From an uncultured Clostridia bacterium (GTDB lineage Bacteria; Bacillota; Clostridia; UBA1381), in assembly GCA_947624485.1 (NCBI GenBank), contig CANQKM010000002.1, positions 186,001-250,000 of the forward strand: a stretch of 64,000 bases of DNA, read 5' to 3'. Positions 23,721-32,770 of this stretch are shown one piece after another. The position numbers and the translations under genes were made by a program. The notes beneath the pieces are model-generated. The model saw only the letters and a list, made by a program, of their open reading frames with translations, did no database searches and was not told where the DNA came from. Within the stretch, counting starts at the first letter, position 1; each line of letters begins with the position of its first letter.

Positions 23721-23749
23721 ATTTTATCATAAATAATGTTACGTTTCAA
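23721..23749 (-). promoter_or_regulatory. promoter of the peptide mRNA, module A
   Basis: Minus strand: TTGAAA (23744-23749), 17-nt spacer, TAAAAT (23721-23726). The transcript begins with a stable hairpin (23695-23718; ATCCGCCGCA and complement) and then GATAACGGGAGCGG. Confidence 0.7.
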
Positions 23750-23784
23750 TAAACCGTTCTTTACGGAATTTTAAAACAACCGCA

Positions 23785-24576
23785 TCATTTAAGGGTGAGG
23801 CGTATTCTGTCGGCGACCATGGCGATGAACTCCGAATTTGTCGGCTTACCCTTGCCGGTGTGAATGGTGTAGCCGAAAATTTCATTCATGACCTCCGGCT
23901 TGCCGCGGCTCCACGCGACCTCGATCGAATGTCTTATCGCTCTTTCGACGCGGCTTGCCGTTGTGCCGTAAGCCTTCGCGATTTCGGGGTAGAGCTGTTT
24001 CGTGATAAAATTCAGCAAATCCATATTTTCCACAACCATCATAATCGCGCTGCGTATATACTGATAGCCCTTAATATGCGCCGGAACGCCCAGCTCGTGT
24101 ATAAAATCGGTAACGACCGTTTCAAGGTCGGCAGGCTCGTTTTTGGCTTCCGCGGCGGCGGTAAGCTTCGCCGACACGGGTATTTTCGACACTCTGACGG
24201 ACGCGGTAAGGTCGCGAGCCGCCTCGCACACGCGCTCAGGACTCTGCGGCTTCAACAGGCAGTAGTCGGCTGACGGCGTGACGGTCGCAGCCATATTTAT
24301 AGCCACCGACGATGCGGAGTAGATTATTATTTTCGGACGCTTCGGCAGCGGTGACGCGCCGAGCTTTTTGAGAACGCCGACGCCGTCGAGCTTTGGCATG
24401 ATAAGGTCAAGGATAACCACGTCGGGACGCGTTTCGAGTATCATCTCGTACGCCTCCTCACCGTCAGCCGCTTCCGCGGCAAGGCGCATATCCTGCTGAG
24501 CCGTTATGTACTCGCAAAGCTCTTCCCTGACGTCCTTATTGTCATCCGCTACCAGCACAGATATTTTGTTATTCAT
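23785..24576 (-). CDS. spo0A: sporulation master regulator Spo0A
   Basis: A 263-residue response regulator. The receiver domain (about 1-125) has the acidic pair DD (11-12), the phosphoacceptor Asp57 in [13 protein letters not shown] and the conserved Lys in LLKPQS. The C-terminal Spo0A DNA-binding domain (about 150-263) has [19 protein letters not shown] and [18 protein letters not shown], the recognition region. Its presence implies a sporulation programme or a recent descent from sporeformers. AGGAGG precedes the ATG. Monocistronic here; spoIVB, its usual upstream neighbour, is absent. Confidence 0.96.
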   Translation of the reverse strand: MNNKISVLVADDNKDVREELCEYITAQQDMRLAAEAADGEEAYEMILETRPDVVILDLIMPKLDGVGVLKKLGASPLPKRPKIIIYSASSVAINMAATVTPSADYCLLKPQSPERVCEAARDLTASVRVSKIPVSAKLTAAAEAKNEPADLETVVTDFIHELGVPAHIKGYQYIRSAIMMVVENMDLLNFITKQLYPEIAKAYGTTASRVERAIRHSIEVAWSRGKPEVMNEIFGYTIHTGKGKPTNSEFIAMVADRIRLTLK

Positions 24577-24625
24577 AATTTTTCCTCCTATAAGTAAAAC
24601 TGGAAATATTTACCATTTCGGGATA

Positions 24626-24654
24626 ATATTACCATATATTGGAAATAAAATCAA
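24626..24654 (-). promoter_or_regulatory. spo0A promoter
   Basis: Minus strand: TTGATT (24649-24654), 17-nt spacer, TAATAT (24626-24631), about 50 nt upstream of spo0A. A vegetative sigma-A type; no clear sigma-H promoter or 0A box recognised. Confidence 0.6.
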
Positions 24655-24705
24655 GCCTTTTTCGCAAAATTTGGAAAAAAAGTTAAAATTGTAAAAAAGC
24701 TGACA

Positions 24706-24734
24706 TAAAAAAGACCGCCCCTTTAAGGGCGGTC
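24706..24734 (-). terminator. terminator of the Cys-rich small gene
   Basis: GACCGCCC / GGGCGGTC hairpin followed on the minus strand by TTTTTT. It separates the small gene from spo0A. Confidence 0.8.
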
Positions 24735-24743
24735 CGGGCGCTG

Positions 24744-24866
24744 TCAGTTGCAGCCGTTGCATCCGCCGCAGCCGTTGCAGCCGCATGTAAAGCTTACGAT
24801 AATGATGATGATAAGAACCCACAAAATCATATCAAAATCAAATCCGCAATGATTGTTACAATTCAT
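24744..24866 (-). CDS. 40-residue membrane peptide with a Cys/Gly-rich tail
   Basis: Begins MNCNNHCGFDFDM, has one transmembrane helix (ILWVLIIIIIVSF, about 14-26), and ends in TCGCNGCGGCNGCN with six cysteines. AGGAGG lies 10 nt upstream and a terminator follows, so it is a real small gene. The design is like small Cys- or Gly-rich spore and membrane peptides of Bacillota (YjcZ-type in spirit), but I cannot assign a family. Its place beside spo0A hints at sporulation only weakly. Confidence 0.7.
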   Translation of the reverse strand: MNCNNHCGFDFDMILWVLIIIIIVSFTCGCNGCGGCNGCN

Positions 24867-24944
24867 TTCAAGGTCCTCCTTTCAAGGTTTTGTAGTATAT
24901 ACTATGCAAATTTCCGAAAAACGCAGATTGTCCGCAGATTTTAC

Positions 24945-24973
24945 TTGAAAAATTCGACGGGTTGATGTATAAT
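24945..24973 (+). promoter_or_regulatory. promoter of the DUF896-asnA-asnS operon
   Basis: TTGAAA (24945-24950), 17-nt spacer, TATAAT (24968-24973), 31 nt before the first ATG. The leader is far too short for a T-box. Confidence 0.7.
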
Positions 24974-25004
24974 ACACTTATCTATGCACAGGAGATGCTA
25001 AAAT

Positions 25005-25181
25005 ATGGAAAAAGCGAAAATTGACAGGATAAACGCCCTCGCGAAAAAGGCGAGGGAGGAAGGTCTCAGCGACGATGAGATCGTTGAGAGAGACGCGTTA
25101 AGGAAAGAATATCTTGCTGCCGTGCGCGCAAATCTTAAAAGCACGCTTGACAGCATCGAAATAAAAAATAAAGGAGAATGA
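25005..25181 (+). CDS. DUF896-family small protein (YnzC-like)
   Basis: A 58-residue two-helix protein: MEKAKIDRINALAKKAREEG, LSDDEIVERDALRKEYLAAV, then a basic helix and IEIKNKGE. This is the DUF896/YnzC signature; the structure is a helical hairpin of unknown role, sometimes linked to the SOS operon. The ribosome-binding site of asnA (AAGGAG) lies in its last codons, so it is probably co-transcribed and coupled with asnA. Confidence 0.85.
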   Translation: MEKAKIDRINALAKKAREEGLSDDEIVERDALRKEYLAAVRANLKSTLDSIEIKNKGE

Positions 25182-25184
25182 ACC

Positions 25185-26192
25185 ATGTCATTACAAATTC
25201 CCGAAAACTACAGTCCGAAGCTCAGCGGCAGAGAGACGGAGAGAGCCGTAAAATTCATAAAGGACACCTTCCAGAAGGAAATAATGGAGGCGTTAAATCT
25301 TCAGAGAATATCCGCGCCGCTGTTTGTGCGCCCCGAAACCGGTCTTAACGACAACTTAAACGGCGTGGAGCGTCCCGTTGACTTTGACGCGCCGTGCATA
25401 GGCGGCAAGGTGCTTGAAATAGTACACTCGCTCGCGAAGTGGAAGCGCATGACGCTCGGACGCTACGGCTTTGACGTCGGCGAGGGACTTTACACCGATA
25501 TGAATGCGATCCGCCGCGACGAGGAGGTTGACAATCTCCACTCGATGTACGTTGACCAGTGGGACTGGGAAGCCGTTATAACGCACGACCAGAGAACGGT
25601 CGACACGCTTAAAAAGTACGTTAAGAACATTTACGGCGCGATGAAGCGCACGCAGGAAAAGGTGTGCGAAAAGTACCCCGAGCTTGCGAACAACTTCCCC
25701 GACGACATAGTTTTCATAACGACGCAGGAGCTTGAGGACATGTACCCCGACCTTGAGCCGAAGGAGAGAGAAAACAAGCTGCTCCGCGACAAGAAGGCGG
25801 TATTCCTGATGCAGATAGGCAAGGAGCTTAAGTCGGGCAAGAAGCACGACGGCAGAGCGCCCGACTACGACGACTGGGAGCTTAACGGCGACATAATCCT
25901 TTACAGTCCGGTGCTTGACTGCGCATTCGAGCTTTCGAGCATGGGTATAAGAGTTGACGAGGAGTCGCTCAAAAAGCAGATTGAAATTGCAAACTGCCCT
26001 GAAAGACTGGAGCTTGAATTCCACAAAAAGCTTTTGAACAAGGAGCTGCCGTACACGATAGGCGGCGGTATCGGGCAGTCGAGACTTTGCATGTTCATGC
26101 TCGGCAAGGCGCATATAGGCGAGGTACAGTCGTCCGTATGGCCCGAGGAAATGCGCAAGGCGTGCGCGGAGAGCAACATAAAGTTAATGTAA
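25185..26192 (+). CDS. asnA: aspartate-ammonia ligase (asparagine synthetase A)
   Basis: A 335-residue AsnA making asparagine from aspartate, ammonia and ATP by a class II aaRS-like fold. Motifs: [44 protein letters not shown], and [14 protein letters not shown] in place of class II motif 3. Normal length. It starts 3 bp after the DUF896 stop and is followed after 13 bp by asnS, so its product and the enzyme that loads it on tRNA are made together. Confidence 0.96.
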   Translation: MSLQIPENYSPKLSGRETERAVKFIKDTFQKEIMEALNLQRISAPLFVRPETGLNDNLNGVERPVDFDAPCIGGKVLEIVHSLAKWKRMTLGRYGFDVGEGLYTDMNAIRRDEEVDNLHSMYVDQWDWEAVITHDQRTVDTLKKYVKNIYGAMKRTQEKVCEKYPELANNFPDDIVFITTQELEDMYPDLEPKERENKLLRDKKAVFLMQIGKELKSGKKHDGRAPDYDDWELNGDIILYSPVLDCAFELSSMGIRVDEESLKKQIEIANCPERLELEFHKKLLNKELPYTIGGGIGQSRLCMFMLGKAHIGEVQSSVWPEEMRKACAESNIKLM

Positions 26193-26205
26193 GAGAGGAA
26201 ACAAT

Positions 26206-27603
26206 ATGAACACACTCATAAAAGCATTGTACCGTGAGACGGAAAATTACGGCGGTAAGGAAATAACCGTGTCGGGCTGGATAAGAAACAGCAGAATGTC
26301 AAAGAATTTCGGCTTTATAGAATTAAACGACGGCTCGTTTTTCAAAAACCTTCAAATCGTGCTTGAGGCGGAGCTGCCGAATTACGCCGAGCTTTCAAAG
26401 CTCAACATCGGCGCGGCTATCACTGTGACGGGTACGCTTGTACTCACGCCCGAAGCGAAGCAGCCGTTCGAGCTTAAAGCGGCAACTATTGTTACCGAGG
26501 GCGAGTCAACGCCCGATTATCCGCTACAGCCTAAGCGCCACAGCTTCGAGTACCTGCGCACGATAGCGCATTTAAGACCGCGCACGAACACGTTTTCGGC
26601 TGTGTTCCGCGTCCGCTCGATGATCGCCTACGCGATACACAAATTTTTCCAGGAGAGAAATTTCGTGTACGTCCACACACCGATTATAACTGCGTCCGAC
26701 GCGGAGGGCGCCGGCGAGATGTTCCAGGTTACAACGATGGATCTCGACAATGTACCCAAAACGGACGGAAAGACAGACTACTCGAACGACTTTTTCGGCA
26801 AAAAAACAAACCTCACCGTCAGCGGACAGCTTAACGTCGAGACGTACTGCATGGCGTTCCGCAACGTTTACACATTCGGACCGACGTTCCGCGCCGAAAA
26901 TTCAAACACGGCGCGTCACGCTGCCGAATTCTGGATGATAGAGCCGGAAATCGCGTTCGCGGACTTGAAGGACGACATGGAGCTTGCCGAGGACATGCTC
27001 AAATATATCATCAATTATTGCCTTGAAAACGCGCCGGAGGAAATGGAGTTTTTCAACAAGTTCGTCGATAAGGGACTTCTGGAGCGTCTCAACCACGTCG
27101 TAAACAGTGAGTTTGCGCACGTCACGTATACAGAGGCGGTGGAAATCCTTGAAAAAGACCGTGACGCCGGCAAGGTAAAATTCGATTATCCCGTTTCGTG
27201 GGGTTCGGATTTGCAGACGGAGCATGAGAGATATTTGACGGAGCAGGTGTTCAAGCGACCGCTGTTCGTGACCGACTATCCGAAGGAGATAAAGGCGTTC
27301 TACATGAAGCTGAACGACGATAACAAAACGGTCGCGGCTATGGATCTGCTTGTGCCTGGCGTCGGCGAGATCATAGGCGGCAGCCAGAGGGAGGAAAATC
27401 TCGACACGCTGCTGCGCCGCATGCACGAGCTTGGACTTAAGGAAAAGGATTATGAATTTTACACCGACCTGCGCCGCTACGGCACAAACAAGCACGCGGG
27501 CTTCGGTCTCGGCTTCGAGAGAGCCGTAATGTACATCACGGGCATGCAGAATATACGCGACGTACTGCCGTTCCCGAGAACGGTCGGCACGGCTGAATTT
27601 TAA
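26206..27603 (+). CDS. asnS: asparagine-tRNA ligase
   Basis: A 465-residue class IIb synthetase. The OB-fold anticodon-binding domain (about 15-110, [20 protein letters not shown]) precedes the catalytic core with [39 protein letters not shown] (motif 2) and [16 protein letters not shown] (motif 3). AGGAAACA precedes the ATG. It charges tRNA-Asn directly. Placement with asnA fits asparagine supply. Confidence 0.96.
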   Translation: MNTLIKALYRETENYGGKEITVSGWIRNSRMSKNFGFIELNDGSFFKNLQIVLEAELPNYAELSKLNIGAAITVTGTLVLTPEAKQPFELKAATIVTEGESTPDYPLQPKRHSFEYLRTIAHLRPRTNTFSAVFRVRSMIAYAIHKFFQERNFVYVHTPIITASDAEGAGEMFQVTTMDLDNVPKTDGKTDYSNDFFGKKTNLTVSGQLNVETYCMAFRNVYTFGPTFRAENSNTARHAAEFWMIEPEIAFADLKDDMELAEDMLKYIINYCLENAPEEMEFFNKFVDKGLLERLNHVVNSEFAHVTYTEAVEILEKDRDAGKVKFDYPVSWGSDLQTEHERYLTEQVFKRPLFVTDYPKEIKAFYMKLNDDNKTVAAMDLLVPGVGEIIGGSQREENLDTLLRRMHELGLKEKDYEFYTDLRRYGTNKHAGFGLGFERAVMYITGMQNIRDVLPFPRTVGTAEF

Positions 27604-27624
27604 GCGGATTGAGAGGTTATTGCC

Positions 27625-28434
27625 ATGACGTTACTTTATATAGCTGCCGCCTGCGCGGCTGTGTTCTTCGCGTTTAATATAAATGTGTGGGCAGGCGTTG
27701 CGCTTGTCGCCGTTATAATCGGCGCGGGAATTTACTATTATATACCGCGCTACTACGCGGCGAAGGGTAATCAGGCGTACTACGCCGGCGACGACGAGGC
27801 GGCGTACCAATGGTATAAGAAGTCATACGAAACGGGCAGGTCGACGGTGAATATAAAAGCGTCTTACGCCTACGTGCTTATGCGCACGGGCAGAGAGGAT
27901 GAGGCGGAAAAGGTGCTTGACCCGATAATACGCGTAAAGAGTCTTGATCCGAAGAAAAGAAATATGGCAAAGCAGCAGCGGTGCATGGTATACTACCGCC
28001 AGGGCAGGCTTGACGAGGCGATCGAGGAGGTGCAGGCGCTGTTCGACGAGGGCTATATAAACTCGAACGTCTACGGTATGCTCGGCTTTTTCAAGCTGCT
28101 GCGCGGCGACGACCTGAACGAAACGCTCAAAATCTGTGAAGCGGCATACGAGTACAACAAGGACAACCGCGACATACTCGATAACCTCGCGATGTGCTAT
28201 TACCGCCTGAAGCGGTACGGGGACGCGGAGAAAATATCGAACGAGCTGCTTGAAAAGAGCGACAGCTTTGTCGAGGGCTGTTACCACGGCGCGCAGATAG
28301 CCGTCGCGCTCGGCAAGTACGGCCGCGCGGAGGAAATACTCGAAAAGCTCCCCGAATGTAAACGCTCCGCAATGACAACGGTAAGCGAGGAACAGATAGA
28401 GGAATTGAAAAGGGAAATAAGGGACAAGAAATAA
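27625..28434 (+). CDS. membrane-anchored tetratricopeptide-repeat protein
   Basis: A 269-residue protein with two N-terminal hydrophobic helices (LLYIAAACAAVFFAFNI and ALVAVIIGAGIYYYIP, about 2-46), then five or so TPR-like repeats: YYAGDDEAAYQWYKKSYETG, AYVLMRTGREDEAEKVL, MVYYRQGRLDEAIEEV, and others. It likely tethers a protein-protein interaction scaffold to the inner face of the membrane; partners are unknown. A GAGAGGT site precedes the ATG 21 bp after asnS, so it may be the last gene of that operon. Confidence 0.8.
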   Translation: MTLLYIAAACAAVFFAFNINVWAGVALVAVIIGAGIYYYIPRYYAAKGNQAYYAGDDEAAYQWYKKSYETGRSTVNIKASYAYVLMRTGREDEAEKVLDPIIRVKSLDPKKRNMAKQQRCMVYYRQGRLDEAIEEVQALFDEGYINSNVYGMLGFFKLLRGDDLNETLKICEAAYEYNKDNRDILDNLAMCYYRLKRYGDAEKISNELLEKSDSFVEGCYHGAQIAVALGKYGRAEEILEKLPECKRSAMTTVSEEQIEELKREIRDKK

Positions 28435-28445
28435 AGTGTGTGGAA

Positions 28446-28561
28446 GGCCCCCTTGTCAAAGGGGGCTGTCACGCGTAGCGTGACTGGGGGATTCCTTTTC
28501 AAATTGAAATGAATCCCTCCACCGCCTACGGCGGTCCCCCTCCCTTTAACAAGGGAGGCTG
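28446..28561. repeat. MITE-like palindromic element, copy 2
   Basis: Inverted halves: GGCCCCCTTGTCAAAGGGGG then GTCACGC-GTA-GCGTGAC and GGGGGATTC; on the right GAATCCCTCC, an inner hairpin and TCCCTTTAACAAGGGAGGC. Same layout as copies 1 and 3. After it comes GGGGGCGCTGTCCCCTACG, the reverse of the related GTAGGGG unit. Confidence 0.75.
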
Positions 28562-28610
28562 ACGGGACGTCGGGGGCGCTGTCCCCTACGATAATCAACA
28601 TAACAACATC

Positions 28611-28634
28611 GGCTCACACGAGCCTTTTTATTTT
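28611..28634 (+). terminator. intrinsic terminator
   Basis: GGCTC-ACAC-GAGCC followed by TTTTTATTTT. A short stem, but a strong T run; it ends the transcript coming from the TPR gene. Confidence 0.6.
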
Positions 28635-28682
28635 GCATACAAATCACCGAACGTGACAAAATAAGTCGGGGAGGTGAGAGCG

Positions 28683-29534
28683 ATGAAAGGAAAAATATGC
28701 CTTATACTGTCGGCGTTCATATACGGCGTTGCGCCGCTGCTCGCAAAAATCGCGTACGGCGGCGGCGCGAACGTAATGACGCTGACATTCCTGCGCACGT
28801 TTCTGACGCTGCCGCTTTTGTATATAATAATGAAAATACGCGGACAGTCGTTCCGCATAAGCGTGAAGGATTTTTACCGCATAACGGCTCTCGGACTTAT
28901 CGGCGGCACGCTCACTAACCTTGCGCTTTACACGGCTTACGACTACATTTCCACAGGTCTCGCGACCACTCTCCATTTTATTTATCCCCTTATCATAATA
29001 TCCGCGTCGGCGTTTGTGTACCACGAGCATATAAAACGCGTGCAGCTTATTGCAGCCGCGCTCGTGACGGCGGGGATCGCGATGTTCGCGTCGTTCGGCG
29101 GCGCGGACAAAACAGGCGTAACGCTCGCACTTTTGTCGGGCGTGTTTTACAGCTTCTACGTCGTGTACATGGACTACTCCGGCATAGACGGAATGGACTA
29201 CATCAAGCTCACTTTTTACCTTATGATAATGATGAGCGCCGGCACGCTCGTGTTCGGCGCGGCGACGCACACAATATCGTTTTCCGGCATGAACGTCACG
29301 GGCTGGGCGTTTTCGGCGTTTATATCACTGCTCGTAACGGCGTTCGCACTGCCGCTGTTCCAGATAGGAGTGCGGCGCGAGGGCGCTTCGACCGCGGGGA
29401 TAGTGTCGGCATTCGAGCCGATAACGACGCTTATTATGGGCGCGGCGTTCCTCGGCGAAAGCATGAGCGCCGCACAGTACGCCGGCGCCGCCGCGATAAT
29501 CATAGGCATCACCCTCGCCGAAAAATTTGCGTAG
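28683..29534 (+). CDS. EamA/DMT-family transporter
   Basis: A 283-residue drug/metabolite transporter with ten predicted helices in two EamA halves. The first half opens MKGKICLILSAFIYGVAPLL; LTNLALYTAYDYISTGLATT and AFEPITTLIMGAAFLGES are typical end-of-half motifs. The substrate is unknown. GGGGAGGTGAG precedes the ATG at 28683; a GTG in that purine run is a poor alternative start. Single-gene unit. Confidence 0.88.
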   Translation: MKGKICLILSAFIYGVAPLLAKIAYGGGANVMTLTFLRTFLTLPLLYIIMKIRGQSFRISVKDFYRITALGLIGGTLTNLALYTAYDYISTGLATTLHFIYPLIIISASAFVYHEHIKRVQLIAAALVTAGIAMFASFGGADKTGVTLALLSGVFYSFYVVYMDYSGIDGMDYIKLTFYLMIMMSAGTLVFGAATHTISFSGMNVTGWAFSAFISLLVTAFALPLFQIGVRREGASTAGIVSAFEPITTLIMGAAFLGESMSAAQYAGAAAIIIGITLAEKFA

Positions 29535-29633
29535 AACGCATGCCCCTTTAATTAGAAAGATATTATTTCAGATTGACGAATCGTGACAAATATGCTAAAA
29601 TAATATCGAAACCACAAAGGGGAGGCGGCAAAT

Positions 29634-30266
29634 ATGACAAAAAAAGAGCGCGCGGAAAGAACGCGTATTCTTCTCGAGGAGGCCTATCCGAACGTGAAAT
29701 GCACGCTCGAATACGACACGCCGCTCCAAATGCTTATCGCGACGCAGCTTTCGGCGCAGTGCACCGATGCGCGCGTCAACATTGTTACAAAGGATTTGTT
29801 CAAAAAATATAAAACAGCCGAGGATTTCGCGAACGCCGATTACGACGAGCTTTGCGATGATATTAAATCGTGCGGCTTTTACCGCAACAAGGCGCGCAAC
29901 ATAATAGAGTGCTGCCGCCGCATTCTGGCGGTGTACGGCGGCGAGGTGCCGGACACTATGGAGGATCTCACAAGCCTTGCCGGAACGGGCAGAAAGACCG
30001 CGAACCTTGTACTCGGCGACATTTTCGGCAAGCCGGCGGTCGTTGTGGACACTCACTGCAAGCGTATCGCGAAGCGCATAGGCCTCACGTCGAACGACGA
30101 TCCGACAAAGGTCGAGTACGACCTTCAAAAGCTGATCCCCGGCGAATATCAGCTTGCGACGTGCCACCGATTTGTCGCGCACGGCAGAGCGTGCTGCACC
30201 GCGTGCAGTCCAAAATGCGATATCTGCCCCGTCGGAGAGGTGTGCAAAAGCAAAGGGAAATGCTGA
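29634..30266 (+). CDS. nth: endonuclease III
   Basis: A 210-residue base-excision DNA glycosylase/AP lyase for oxidised pyrimidines. The helix-hairpin-helix LTSLAGTGRKTANLVLGDIF carries the catalytic Lys, and VDTHCKRIAKRIGL the catalytic Asp. The [4Fe-4S] cluster is bound by four Cys at the end (CCTACSPKCDICPVGEVC). A sigma-A promoter (TTGACG, 17 nt, TAAAAT) lies just upstream, and GGGGAGGCGG precedes the ATG. Full length. Confidence 0.96.
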   Translation: MTKKERAERTRILLEEAYPNVKCTLEYDTPLQMLIATQLSAQCTDARVNIVTKDLFKKYKTAEDFANADYDELCDDIKSCGFYRNKARNIIECCRRILAVYGGEVPDTMEDLTSLAGTGRKTANLVLGDIFGKPAVVVDTHCKRIAKRIGLTSNDDPTKVEYDLQKLIPGEYQLATCHRFVAHGRACCTACSPKCDICPVGEVCKSKGKC

Positions 30267-30377
30267 CCGTAATGCGCGTGAAACAGAAAAGTAACAATAA
30301 AGTAAACGCCGTGATACCACACCGCAGGAATTATATGTTACAATACATATATCCATTTTTTAAGGAGGTAAATAACA

Positions 30378-30875
30378 ATGGAAAATCTTACATCTGATGA
30401 GTTTGGCGCAGTTGCTCTTTTTGCCATGATAGGAGTTACGGGGGTATTACTGATAGCTCTGGCATGGTATGTGGTTCAGGTAATCGCCAACTGGAAGATA
30501 TTCAAGAAGATGGGTGAACCCGGTTGGAAGTCGATAATTCCGTTCTATAACTCGTATATCCTCTACAAGAGAACATGGAAAACGATGTTTTTCTGGATTG
30601 CGCTTGTAATAGGATTTATTGCCGGCGTGTTCCAGTCGCTGGCGCAAAACGCGGGAGTGGCTGAGACGGCTTCGGTTTTCGCGGTGATTGAACTGGTATT
30701 CCTTATTGCGGCGCTTGTAATCGAGATTATCGGGGACAACAAGCTTTCAAAGTCGTTCGGACACGGCGCGGGCTTTACCGTAGGTCTCGTGTTCCTGAAC
30801 CCGATATTCAAGCTTATTCTCGGTTTCGGTTCATCTCAGTACATCGGCAACACAACAGAACAAAATAAGCAGTAA
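30378..30875 (+). CDS. DUF5684-type membrane protein
   Basis: A 165-residue protein with four predicted helices. After the first helix comes the hallmark NWKIFKKMGEPGWKSIIPFY, NSYILYKRTWK, matching the small DUF5684 family that often stands near signal peptidase genes in Bacillota; function unknown. The C-terminus has LSKSFGHGAGFTVGLVFLNP, also typical. AAGGAGG precedes the ATG and a strong terminator follows, so it is monocistronic. Confidence 0.8.
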   Translation: MENLTSDEFGAVALFAMIGVTGVLLIALAWYVVQVIANWKIFKKMGEPGWKSIIPFYNSYILYKRTWKTMFFWIALVIGFIAGVFQSLAQNAGVAETASVFAVIELVFLIAALVIEIIGDNKLSKSFGHGAGFTVGLVFLNPIFKLILGFGSSQYIGNTTEQNKQ

Positions 30876-30886
30876 TGCATTTCACG

Positions 30887-30914
30887 CAGAGGGCATACGC
30901 CCTCTGTTTTTTTT
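30887..30914 (+). terminator. strong intrinsic terminator
   Basis: CAGAGGGC-ATAC-GCCCTCTG followed by eight T. Confidence 0.92.
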
Positions 30915-30956
30915 GTGCAAATTTAGCAAAAGGCATGAAAAATTACTTATTTGTTA

Positions 30957-30985
30957 TTGAAAAATTATGAATAATAGGGTATAAT
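30957..30985 (+). promoter_or_regulatory. promoter of the hprK operon
   Basis: TTGAAA (30957-30962), 17-nt spacer, TATAAT (30980-30985). Probably drives hprK to whiA. Confidence 0.7.
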
Positions 30986-31049
30986 ATAAACGGAGATATA
31001 TGCAAGACAATATCTTTACACTAAACAGACACGAAAGGCGGAAGCGCAC

Positions 31050-31994
31050 ATGCCAAACGACGAGTACAAAATCCCTCTTATAAAAATCATAGAGGAGTTC
31101 GATCTTGAGAAAATTTACGAGCCTGCAAATATCGAGGAAATATTTATTTCACGTTCCGACATAACGAGACCGGGACTGCAGATAGCGGGCTTTTTCGACT
31201 ATTTCGATTCAAACCGTATTCAGATAATGGGAAAGGTCGAGTTTACATATCTTGAGAATTTTTCCGTTGACGAGCGTTCGCAGAAGATAGAAAAGCTGTT
31301 CGCGCAGCACATTCCCGCGCTTATAATCGCAAGAGGAATGCAGATTTTCCCCGAAATGATGGAGCTTGCGGAAAAGCACGGCGTACCGCTTTTGAGAACG
31401 GAGAGCGGCACGAGCGCGTTCATGAGCGCGCTTATCGAGTACCTCAACCGTCAGCTTGCGCCGAGACTTACGCGCCACGGCGTGCTTGTCGAGGTTTACG
31501 GCGAGGGTATACTCATAATGGGCGAAAGCGGCGTCGGAAAAAGCGAGACGGCTATCGAGCTTGTAAAGCGCGGACACCGCCTTGTCGCGGACGACGCGGT
31601 TGAGGTAAAGCGCGTAAGCGACAACACGCTCATAGGCAGCGCGCCCGAAATTATAAGGCATTTCGTCGAGCTTCGCGGAATAGGTATTATAGATGTAAAA
31701 GAAATATTCGGTATAGGCTCGGTAAAGGGCGAGGAAAATATCGACATGATCATTCACCTCGAACCGTGGGAGGACGGTAAGCAGTACGACCGCCTCGGCA
31801 TGGTTGACGAGTTTACGAATATTATGGGCATAAACGTGCCGTCGCTTACGATACCGGTAAAGCTCGGACGTAACCTCGCGGTTATCGTCGAGGTCGCGGC
31901 GATGAACAACAGACAGAAGCGCATGGGCTACAATGCCGCGGTGGAGCTTAACAAGCGGCTCATGGAGCATATGGAGAGCCAGTTGAGTTTGTAA
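31050..31994 (+). CDS. hprK: HPr kinase/phosphorylase
   Basis: A 314-residue bifunctional enzyme that phosphorylates or dephosphorylates Ser46 of HPr, linking carbon status to catabolite repression. The P-loop GESGVGKSETAIEL is at about 157, and ELRGIGIIDVKEIFGIGSVK is the signature segment. GAAAGGCGG precedes the ATG. It heads a run hprK-PHP-murB-rapZ-yvcK-whiA conserved in Clostridia. Confidence 0.96.
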   Translation: MPNDEYKIPLIKIIEEFDLEKIYEPANIEEIFISRSDITRPGLQIAGFFDYFDSNRIQIMGKVEFTYLENFSVDERSQKIEKLFAQHIPALIIARGMQIFPEMMELAEKHGVPLLRTESGTSAFMSALIEYLNRQLAPRLTRHGVLVEVYGEGILIMGESGVGKSETAIELVKRGHRLVADDAVEVKRVSDNTLIGSAPEIIRHFVELRGIGIIDVKEIFGIGSVKGEENIDMIIHLEPWEDGKQYDRLGMVDEFTNIMGINVPSLTIPVKLGRNLAVIVEVAAMNNRQKRMGYNAAVELNKRLMEHMESQLSL

Positions 31995-32012
31995 GGGAAC
32001 AGAGGAAAAACA

Positions 32013-32744
32013 ATGAAAATACTGGTAGACACACACACGCACACGTTAAAGAGCGCGCACGCGTACTCGACAATTCAGGAAAACGCGCGCCGCGCCGCCG
32101 AGGTCGGTATGGAGGCGATCGCGGTGACGGATCACGCGCCGTCCATACCCGACAGTCCTCACGTGTGGAATTTCGTCAATCTAAAAGCAATACCGCGCGA
32201 CATGTACGGCGTAAAAATACTGTACGGCGCGGAGGTAAACATTCTCGACCTCGAGGGCAATATCGACCTCGACGATGACATTTTACAGAAGCTTGACGTT
32301 GTGAACGCGAGCATACATAAGGAGTGCTACAAGGATTACGGCGCGAAGGACAACACAAGCGCGTACCTTGCGGCCGTGAACAATCCGCTCATAGACGTTA
32401 TATGCCACAGCGGCTACGCGGACATCCCGTACGACTACGACCTTATCACCGACCTTGCGAAGAAAAATCACAAGCTTATGGAGATAAACAACCATTCCTT
32501 TTACGTGCGCAGGCCGAGCATTGAGAACTGCAAAACTATCGCGCGTCTCTGCAAGGAAAAGGGCGTGGGAATCGTCGTGTCGTCGGACGCGCACATATCG
32601 TTCGACATAGGCGAGTACGGGCCGTCATTGGAGCTTTTGCGCGAGGTCGGCTTCCCCGAAAAGCTCGTGATAAACAGAGACTTAAAATCCTTTGAGGAAT
32701 TTATGGAAAACAAGGGCAAGAAATTATATTCGTGGAGCTACTGA
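32013..32744 (+). CDS. PHP-domain metal-dependent phosphatase (YcdX-like)
   Basis: A 243-residue PHP phosphoesterase with the metal ligands in VDTHTHTLKSAHAYST (His-x-His), AVTDHAPS, YGAEVNI, CHSGYAD and VSSDAHIS. A trinuclear site of this type hydrolyses phosphomonoesters; substrate unknown. It stands between hprK and murB as in many Clostridia. Normal length. Confidence 0.9.
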   Translation: MKILVDTHTHTLKSAHAYSTIQENARRAAEVGMEAIAVTDHAPSIPDSPHVWNFVNLKAIPRDMYGVKILYGAEVNILDLEGNIDLDDDILQKLDVVNASIHKECYKDYGAKDNTSAYLAAVNNPLIDVICHSGYADIPYDYDLITDLAKKNHKLMEINNHSFYVRRPSIENCKTIARLCKEKGVGIVVSSDAHISFDIGEYGPSLELLREVGFPEKLVINRDLKSFEEFMENKGKKLYSWSY

Positions 32745-32770
32745 CCGCGAAAATGTGTACGGAGGCTGAT

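Noticed and set aside
24867-25004. T-box leader before asnA-asnS
   Set aside because: Only about 30 nt lie between the promoter and the first gene, and no T-box sequence is present.
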